64,000 bases of DNA from Achromobacter deleyi (GTDB lineage Bacteria; Pseudomonadota; Gammaproteobacteria; Burkholderiales; Burkholderiaceae_B): assembly GCF_902859705.1 (NCBI RefSeq), contig NZ_CADIJO010000002.1:124001-188000 (forward strand), read 5' to 3'. Below are positions 56,970 through 64,000 of this stretch, piece after piece (position 1 is the stretch's first letter; the number at the start of each line of letters is the position of its first letter). The notes beneath the pieces were generated by a model. The model was not told where the DNA came from. It made no database searches and worked only from the letters and a program-made list of their open reading frames with translations. The translations under genes were made by a program, and so were the position numbers.

Positions 56970-57944
56970 CTATTCGGTTGTTGGTGTTGGGGCGCGTTGT
57001 GCCGTGATTTGCTTCAGGTAGTCCACCAGGCGTTGGCACGCGGGGGTCAGGGGGCGGTCGGCGCGGATGGAGTAGCCGACGTCGCCGAAGGTGCCGAAGA
57101 CGGTGGTGGGCAGGCGGGCGAGCAGGCCCATGGTGAGGAATTGGGCGGCGGCGTCGTAGGGGATCAGGGCCAGGGCGTCGCTGTGCATCAGGATGCCGAT
57201 GTTGGTCAGGAGCGAGAGCGACTCTACGTGGCGGGCGGGCAGGCGCAGGCCGGCGTCGAAGAAGGTGCGTTCTATCGAGGCGCGCAGGGGGGAAGTGGGG
57301 GCGGGCAGGATCCAGATGTGGTCGATCAGGTCGGGCAGGGCGATCTGGGAGGCGCGGGCCAGGGGGTGTTGGGCGCCGACGACCAGGCACAGGTCTTCGC
57401 GGTAGAGCTTGTGGTGGTCGACGGCGACGCCGGAGATCGAGGCCATGTCGGGGCCGGGCAGGCGGCCGACGACGATGTCGACGTCGCCGGTAGCCAGGGC
57501 GGGCAGAAGCTGGGCCGAAGGGCCTTCGCGGACGGTGACCTGGATGCCGGGGTGGTCGGTCATGAGGCGGGCGATGGCTTCGGGCAGCAGCTTGGCGGAC
57601 GCGGCGATCAGGGTGCCGACGACGACGTGGCCGCTGGCGCCGCCCAGGACGGCGTCGATGTCGTCGGCCATGTAGCGGATCTCGGCCATCATGGCGTGCA
57701 CGCGGCGGCCCAGGACCAGGGCCAGTTCGGTGGGGGTGACGCCGCGGTTGGAACGTTCGAACAGGGTGGCGCCGAAGAAGGCTTCCAGGTCGTGGATGGC
57801 CTTGGTGACGGTGGGCTGGGTCAGGTGCAGTTCGCTGGCGGCGCGCGACAGCGAGCGGCGCGCCAGCACGCGTTCGAAGATCTGCAGCTGGTGCAGTTTC
57901 AGCTTGTGGCTGAGCGCGTTGGGCGTGATGCGGAAGTTCGACAT
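56970..57944 (-). CDS. LysR family transcriptional regulator (GbpR-like)
   Basis: 324 residues from ATG 57944. HTH: LHQLQIFERVLARRSLSRAASELHLTQPTVTKAIHDLEAFFGATLFERS. The effector domain begins with GHVVVGTLIAASAKLLPEAI. The sequence resembles GbpR/CbbR-type LysR proteins. It lies inside the 3-hydroxyanthranilate cluster, between the deaminase and dioxygenase genes and on the same strand, so it may regulate these genes. Confidence 0.9.
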   Translation of the reverse strand: MSNFRITPNALSHKLKLHQLQIFERVLARRSLSRAASELHLTQPTVTKAIHDLEAFFGATLFERSNRGVTPTELALVLGRRVHAMMAEIRYMADDIDAVLGGASGHVVVGTLIAASAKLLPEAIARLMTDHPGIQVTVREGPSAQLLPALATGDVDIVVGRLPGPDMASISGVAVDHHKLYREDLCLVVGAQHPLARASQIALPDLIDHIWILPAPTSPLRASIERTFFDAGLRLPARHVESLSLLTNIGILMHSDALALIPYDAAAQFLTMGLLARLPTTVFGTFGDVGYSIRADRPLTPACQRLVDYLKQITAQRAPTPTTE

Positions 57945-58041
57945 GCGCGCGGCCGTCCCGGCGGGGCGCCGGGGGCGGGGATCCTGTTCCGAAGGAAAAG
58001 CCGGAGGGCGGTCGCGCGCCATGGCCGTGCGCGGGGAAGGC

Positions 58042-58473
58042 TTAACGCGCGAGCGGCTTGTAGGCGACTGCCTTGATTTCAATCAGCAATTGCGGGTGCG
58101 GCAGCTGATGCACCGCCACGGTGGTGCGTGCCGGCCCATCGGCGTCGAAGAACTCGCCGTAGACCTGATTGTAGCCACCGAAGTCGTTCATGTTGACCAG
58201 GAAAGTACTGATCTCGACCAGGTCGGCAAGGCCGGCGCCGGCGGTGGCCAGGATGTCGCGGATGTTCTCGATGACGGCGCGGGTCTGCACGCGGATGTCG
58301 AGCGTGGCCGTGCCCAGCGCGTCGACCTCGGCGCCGGCGATGCGGTTGTCGGGCAGGCGCGAGCTGGTGCCGGAGACGAACAGGAAGTCGCCGGCACGCT
58401 TGATGTGGGGATACTTGCCGCGGGGCGTGGCTTTGCCGGCGACGACGGTGGCGCTGACGGGGGCGGTGGTCAT
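58042..58473 (-). CDS. nbaF: 2-aminomuconate deaminase (RidA family)
   Basis: 143 residues of the RidA/YjgF fold. The N-terminal [30 protein letters not shown] and [17 protein letters not shown] match 2-aminomuconate deaminases rather than generic RidA. It releases ammonia from 2-aminomuconate to give 4-oxalocrotonate. AAGGAAA precedes ATG 58473, and it follows the dehydrogenase by 18 bp. Confidence 0.92.
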   Translation of the reverse strand: MTTAPVSATVVAGKATPRGKYPHIKRAGDFLFVSGTSSRLPDNRIAGAEVDALGTATLDIRVQTRAVIENIRDILATAGAGLADLVEISTFLVNMNDFGGYNQVYGEFFDADGPARTTVAVHQLPHPQLLIEIKAVAYKPLAR

Positions 58474-58491
58474 GGTGGTTTCCTTGGAGGC

Positions 58492-59949
58492 TTAGAGCTT
58501 GATGCAGACGTTGGTGGGTTCGGTGTAGAAGTGCAGCGAATGGCGGCCGCCTTCGCGGCCGATGCCGGACAGGCCGCTGCCGCCGAAGGGCGTGCGCAGG
58601 TCGCGCAGGAACCAGCAGTTGACCCACGCCAGGCCAACCTTCATCGCCTGGGCCACGCGGTGGCCGCGGGTCAGGTTCTGGGTCCAGACGGCGGCGGCCA
58701 GGCCGTAGCGGGTGTCGTTGGCCAGGCGGATGGCCTCTTCTTCGGTGTCGAAGGGGGCCACGTGGCAGACGGGGCCGAACACCTCTTCCTTGATGCAGCG
58801 CGCGGTCTCGGGCAGGCCGGTCCAGATGGTGGGCTGCACGTAGGCGCCAGCATCGCGGGCGTCGCCGAATTCGGGGATGCCGCCGCCGGTGACGACGGTG
58901 GCGCCTTCTTCGCGGGCCAGCGCGAAGTACGACAGCACTTTCTCGCGGTGTTCGCGCGACACCAGCGGCCCCATGCCGGTGGCGGGATCGTCGGGCCAGC
59001 CGATGCGCAGCGCCTGCGCGCGCTCGGCCAGTGCGGCGACGAAGCGCTCGAAGATCGGGCGTTCGACGTACACGCGTTCGGTGCACAGGCAGACCTGGCC
59101 GCAATTGGCGAAGACCGAACGCGCGGTGCCTTCGACCGCCGCGTCGAAGTCGGCGTCGGCGAACACCAGCGCCGCGTTCTTGCCGCCCAGTTCGAACGAC
59201 ACGGGTTTCACACCCGGCGCCACGGCGCGCATGATGGCCGCGCCGGTGGCGGATTCGCCGGTGAAGGTGATGCCGTCGATGTCGGGATGCGTGGTCATGA
59301 ATTCGCCCGCGGACCCCGGGCCGAAGCCATGCACCAGGTTCAGCACGCCGGGCGGCAGGCCGGTGTCGCGCGCCACTTCGGCCAGCAGGGTGGCGGTGGA
59401 TGGCGTCACTTCCGATGGCTTCATGATGACGGTGTTGCCAAAGGCCAGCGCGGGCGCGACCTTCCAGGTCAAGAGCAGCAGCGGCAGGTTCCACGGCGAG
59501 ATCACGCCCACCACGCCCAGCGGCTTGCGATAGGCGTAGTTCAGCGCCTGGCGGCCGTCGGGCGTGTCGGTCATGTAGCTTTCCATGTCCAGTGTGCGGG
59601 CCAGTTCGGCAAAAGCGCGAAAGTTGGCCGCGCCGCGCGGAATGTCGATCTGGCTGGCCCAGGACACTGGCTTGCCGGTATCGCCGATCTCGGCCTGCAG
59701 GAAGTCGTCGAAGCGGCGATTGATGCCGTCGGCCAGCGCCAGCAGATGGTCGGTGCGGGCGGCGACCGGCAGCGCGGCCCAGGCGGGCAGGGCGCGGTGC
59801 GCCGCGGCCACGGCGCGGTCGACCTGTTCGCGGCTGGCCTCGTGGGCTTGCGCGATCAGGGCGCCGTCCACCGGGCTGTGCTTGTCGAAGGTGGACGCGC
59901 CGTCTTCGAAACGGCCGTCGATGTAGTTGCGCAGTTGGCGGATCGTCAT
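58492..59949 (-). CDS. nbaE: 2-aminomuconate 6-semialdehyde dehydrogenase
   Basis: 485 residues, an aldehyde dehydrogenase with VISPWNLPLLLLTWKVAPALAFGN, the Glu motif FELGGKNAA and catalytic Cys in NCGQVCLCTERVYV. Length and neighbours fit the aminomuconate-semialdehyde enzyme (AmnC/NbaE). It oxidises the semialdehyde to 2-aminomuconate with NAD. First gene of the minus-strand cluster and divergent from a MarR regulator. Confidence 0.92.
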   Translation of the reverse strand: MTIRQLRNYIDGRFEDGASTFDKHSPVDGALIAQAHEASREQVDRAVAAAHRALPAWAALPVAARTDHLLALADGINRRFDDFLQAEIGDTGKPVSWASQIDIPRGAANFRAFAELARTLDMESYMTDTPDGRQALNYAYRKPLGVVGVISPWNLPLLLLTWKVAPALAFGNTVIMKPSEVTPSTATLLAEVARDTGLPPGVLNLVHGFGPGSAGEFMTTHPDIDGITFTGESATGAAIMRAVAPGVKPVSFELGGKNAALVFADADFDAAVEGTARSVFANCGQVCLCTERVYVERPIFERFVAALAERAQALRIGWPDDPATGMGPLVSREHREKVLSYFALAREEGATVVTGGGIPEFGDARDAGAYVQPTIWTGLPETARCIKEEVFGPVCHVAPFDTEEEAIRLANDTRYGLAAAVWTQNLTRGHRVAQAMKVGLAWVNCWFLRDLRTPFGGSGLSGIGREGGRHSLHFYTEPTNVCIKL

Positions 59950-60007
59950 GATCGAGATTCCAGAAGAGGCCGTGGCGGTCGGACGACCGGACAGGCTTTG
60001 CGTATAA

Positions 60008-60023
60008 AGTACGTATACGTACT
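60008..60023. promoter_or_regulatory. Perfect 16-bp palindrome AGTACGTATACGTACT
   Basis: It lies in the 181-bp gap between the divergent nbaE and MarR genes, 59 bp from the nbaE start. The perfect symmetry and location make it the likely MarR operator controlling both genes. TATAAA- and ACTATTAT-like -10 candidates flank it. Confidence 0.7.
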
Positions 60024-60130
60024 ATTATGGCGATAGTAAGGAGCCGGCCAGGTGAAGTCAATGCAGGGTTTTGCCGGAGGACGCGAGGTCAGCGCCTACA
60101 ATCGCCACGCGTATTTCAAGGAACCGCCCG

Positions 60131-60604
60131 ATGCCCGCATCCCGTTCAGCCCCGCCTCAAGCGTTACAGGATTTCGACCTGACCCAGGTGGCATCCCACC
60201 TGCTGCGGCGCGCCCATTTCCGGGCCGAAGGGTTGTTTGCCCAGGCGTTTCCCGAAGAAGACCTGACGCCGCGCCAGAAGGCGCTGCTGATCACGGTGCA
60301 TCAGAACCCCGGGGCCACGCAAAGCCGCATCGCCGAGCTGATCGCGCTGGACCGCAATTCCTTCGCGGAAATGATCGCGCGCATGACGGCCAAGGGCTAC
60401 GTGCGCCGCACGCGCTCGGCACAGGACGCACGCGCCTACGCGCTGGAAATCACCGACGAGGGCATGGCGTTGCTGGCCCGCGTGCTGCCGCGGGACGCCG
60501 AGGTCGAGGCCGAAGTGCTGGCGCCGATTCCGCCCGAACTGCGGCCCATGTTCTTGAAGTGCCTGCGTCTGATGGCAGGGCTGGAGCCGGCAGAGGCGCC
60601 GTAA
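60131..60604 (+). CDS. MarR family transcriptional regulator
   Basis: 157 residues from ATG 60131 with AAGGAA upstream. The winged helix reads LTPRQKALLITVHQNPGATQSRIAELIALDRNSFAEMIARMTAKGYVRRTRSAQDARAYALEITDEG. It is divergent from nbaE, so it is the likely repressor of 3-hydroxyanthranilate/aminomuconate catabolism, like NbaR-type regulators of such clusters. Confidence 0.9.
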   Translation: MPASRSAPPQALQDFDLTQVASHLLRRAHFRAEGLFAQAFPEEDLTPRQKALLITVHQNPGATQSRIAELIALDRNSFAEMIARMTAKGYVRRTRSAQDARAYALEITDEGMALLARVLPRDAEVEAEVLAPIPPELRPMFLKCLRLMAGLEPAEAP

Positions 60605-60615
60605 GGCGGGTGGCG

Positions 60616-61692
60616 TCAGGGGGCAGGCGGCTTGGGCGGGAGCGAGGGATCGGGTGCGTGTGCAGTCGGGGCGGCACCCTCTGACGTGCCCGGCGAAGCG
60701 GGCGGCGTCGATGCCGTGGCCGAAGCGGTGCCGGGCGATGCGGCAGGTGCCGAAGGTGTAGCAGGCGTCGCAGGCGCAGGCATGGCCTCGGCATCCGCCA
60801 CCGCTTCTTCCTTCTTGGCCGCGCGGCCGAAGCGCAACGCGAACTGGCGCGTGAACACCGCGCCGAAAAAGAAGATCTGCGCCGAGTAATAGATCCACAG
60901 CAGCAGCGCAATCAACGAGCCCGCCGCGCCATAGGCCGACACGGCGGCCCCACGGCTGAGATACACCCCGATACCCCACTTGCCCACCAGGAACAGCGCC
61001 GCCGTCACGATGGCGCCGGGAATGACGTCGCGCCAGGAAATCCGCGCGCTGGGCAGCAGCTTGAAGATCACCGCGAACAGCGCCACCACCACCGAGAACG
61101 AGAAGGCGGTGGAAATCCAGTCGGCCACGGTGGCAAAGGCGGACGCGGCCCACAGGTCGCCGTAGTACTTGCGCGCCGCGCCCAGCGCCGCGTTCACCGT
61201 CAGCGAAATCAGCAGGAACAGCGCCAGCACCAGCACCAGGCCGAACGACAGCATGCGGCTGCGCACCATGCCTTGCAGCCCGCCTTTCTGGTTGGCCGAC
61301 ACTTCCCACAGATCGTCCAGGCTGGCCTTCAGCTCGGCGAACGCCGTAGTGGCGCTGAAGATCAGCACGAAAATCGAGATCAGCGCGGCGATCCAGCCGC
61401 CGCCCGATTCATGCGCGCTGGCCAGCACCGTCTGGATCACCTCGGCGCCGCGCTCACCCGTCAGGTCGCGCAGCGACGAGAACAATTCCGATCGCACCGC
61501 GTCTTCGCCAAAGAAGGCGCCCGCCACCGCAATTACCAGAATCAGCATCGGCGCCAGCGAAAACACCATGTACAGCGCCAGCGCGGCGCCCTTGCTGGAC
61601 GCGCGGTGGGTCGACCACTGGTTGGCGGAATCCATCAGCAGCCCGCCGATCTCGGACGGGCGCAGGGCACGCAGGCTCTGGGGTAGACGCAT
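60616..61692 (-). CDS. YihY/BrkB family inner-membrane protein
   Basis: 358 residues from ATG 61692; an upstream ATG at 61722 is possible. About six membrane segments: KGAALALYMVFSLAPMLILVIAV, the conserved GGGWIAALISIFVLIFSATTAFAEL and WRDVIPGAIVTAALFLVGKW. A ~70-residue Pro/Ala-rich C-terminal tail follows the last helix. The family was once thought to be RNase BN; its function is unknown. Convergent with the MarR gene. Confidence 0.9.
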   Translation of the reverse strand: MRLPQSLRALRPSEIGGLLMDSANQWSTHRASSKGAALALYMVFSLAPMLILVIAVAGAFFGEDAVRSELFSSLRDLTGERGAEVIQTVLASAHESGGGWIAALISIFVLIFSATTAFAELKASLDDLWEVSANQKGGLQGMVRSRMLSFGLVLVLALFLLISLTVNAALGAARKYYGDLWAASAFATVADWISTAFSFSVVVALFAVIFKLLPSARISWRDVIPGAIVTAALFLVGKWGIGVYLSRGAAVSAYGAAGSLIALLLWIYYSAQIFFFGAVFTRQFALRFGRAAKKEEAVADAEAMPAPATPATPSAPAASPGTASATASTPPASPGTSEGAAPTAHAPDPSLPPKPPAP

Positions 61693-61832
61693 GGGACTGG
61701 GCTCGGGCTTGGGATCCCTCATTGTAGGGACGCATGCGTCGCGGCGAAACCCGCAACTTGTAGGCAAGTGTTCCGACTCGGGACACCGGCGCGCCGCAGA
61801 ACCGGGCGGCCAGGAACGCTTTGCACAAAAAG

Positions 61833-61863
61833 AAAAACCCCCGGGGCGAAGGTCCGGGGGTTT
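61833..61863 (-). terminator. Intrinsic terminator of groESL
   Basis: AAACCCCCGG (61835-61844) and CCGGGGGTTT (61854-61863) pair, and the A-rich run to the left reads as T on the minus strand. A second hairpin CCCCGGC/GCCGGGG lies at 61878-61895, nearer the groEL stop. Confidence 0.9.
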
Positions 61864-61918
61864 CTCGGGGTACTGTTCCCCGGCCGAAGCCGGGGAGGCC
61901 TTGCAAGGTAAGCGGGAC

Positions 61919-63562
<1,644 letters not shown>

Positions 63563-63596
63563 TTAGCTTCCTTCGAAAATTCGTTTGAGGCAGGGT

Positions 63597-63884
63597 TTAC
63601 TGGACCACGGCGAGGATTTCGTCCTCGCGGATGACGAGCAGCTCTTCGCCGTCAACCTTCACGGACTGGCCGGCGTACTTGCCGAACAGAACCTTGTCGC
63701 CAGCCTTCAGGTCGACCGGCAGAATCTTGCCGTCTTCGGTCTTCTTGCCGGGGCCGACGGCCACGACTTCACCCTGGTCGGGCTTTTCAGCGGCGCTGTC
63801 GGGGATGACGATGCCCGACGCAGTCTTGCGCTCGTTTTCGAGGCGTTTGACGATCACGCGATCGCCCAGGGGACGCAAGGCCAT
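63597..63884 (-). CDS. groES: Co-chaperonin GroES
   Basis: 95 residues: [21 protein letters not shown], the mobile loop [20 protein letters not shown], and [26 protein letters not shown]. It caps GroEL. AGGAG precedes ATG 63884. Confidence 0.99.
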   Translation of the reverse strand: MALRPLGDRVIVKRLENERKTASGIVIPDSAAEKPDQGEVVAVGPGKKTEDGKILPVDLKAGDKVLFGKYAGQSVKVDGEELLVIREDEILAVVQ

Positions 63885-63940
63885 GAGGAACTCCTGTTAC
63901 TTAAGAAGAAAGTGAATGATCGGTTTGGCCCGGGAGACTG

Positions 63941-63967
63941 TTAGCACTCACCGGAGTCGAGTGCTAA
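63941..63967. promoter_or_regulatory. CIRCE operator (HrcA site)
   Basis: TTAGCACTC, nine bases, GAGTGCTAA: a perfect match to the CIRCE consensus. It sits between the -10 and groES, so HrcA would repress groESL and release on heat stress. Confidence 0.97.
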
Positions 63968-63994
63968 TTATAGGGATGATGTGGTGGGGTTCAA
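63967..63994 (-). promoter_or_regulatory. Sigma-70 promoter of groESL
   Basis: On the minus strand TTGAAC (63989-63994), 16 bp, TATAAT (63967-63972). The -10 overlaps the last base of CIRCE, so HrcA binding would block RNA polymerase. Confidence 0.88.
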
Positions 63995-64000
63995 GGGGGC

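Overview
The window reads as chromosomal DNA of a high-GC betaproteobacterium of the family Alcaligenaceae, most likely Achromobacter or a close Bordetella relative. The grounds are very high G+C, dense same-strand operons with 4-nt ATGA overlaps, and familiar local gene orders: TPR protein-lolB-ispE-tRNA-Gln-prs-rplY-pth-ychF, ribBA-ribH-nusB-thiL-pgpA-pncC-pyrF, and groES-groEL behind a CIRCE operator. The genus is an inference from gene content. No prophage, integron, insertion sequence or CRISPR array was seen.

Layout. 1-2.4 kb: uronate oxidation genes (lactonase, cut by the window edge, and udh) divergent from a GntR/FCD regulator. 2.6-4.5 kb: LTA-synthase-like membrane sulfatase-fold enzyme. 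5.4-12.2 kb: aromatic catabolism, with hmgA-fahA, a LysR regulator, and an operon of metallo-beta-lactamase-fold protein, FAD hydroxylase and DUF2783 protein. 12.4-23.2 kb: housekeeping (fpg, TPR, lolB, a chemoreceptor, ispE, tRNA-Gln, prs, rplY, pth, CPBP protease, ychF). 23.4-25.5 kb: MarR regulator with a DHA2 efflux pump. 25.8-34.8 kb: AsmA, MOSC_N protein, BenE transporter, ferredoxin, coaD, rsmD, ftsY, CYTH/CHAD protein. 35.3-40.7 kb: phnCDEE transporter, IclR regulator and a HAD phosphatase. 40.8-48 kb: riboflavin, NusB, thiamine, lipid, NAD-salvage and pyrimidine genes, type-II NADH dehydrogenase and dgkA. 48.3-49.9 kb: a polyol/fructuronate dehydrogenase. 49.9-60.6 kb: livKHMGF transporter next to the 3-hydroxyanthranilate degradation genes (dioxygenase, decarboxylase, deaminase, dehydrogenase) with LysR and MarR regulators. 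60.6-64 kb: YihY/BrkB membrane protein and groESL.

The most unusual signal is a dispersed repeat with four copies, at about 4.5, 5.2, 34.9 and 56.6 kb. Each copy has a shared core of about 94-113 bp containing an invariant hairpin, enclosed by perfect 31-34 bp inverted arms. The arms share their outer and inner ends, but their middle ~22 nt differs from copy to copy while staying perfectly complementary within each copy. This is either a structured element with compensatory stem change, an arm-homogenising process, or a core that sits inside pre-existing palindromes. I do not recognise a described family that fits.

Other points of interest: the metallo-beta-lactamase/FAD hydroxylase/DUF2783 operon beside the homogentisate genes; a RibBA whose GTP cyclohydrolase half has lost its zinc cysteines; an acidic ribH tail that doubles as the nusB start; the rsmD and ftsY start codons sharing one CATG; a sharp GC drop in the 3' half of ispE next to tRNA-Gln; and several clear palindromic operator candidates.
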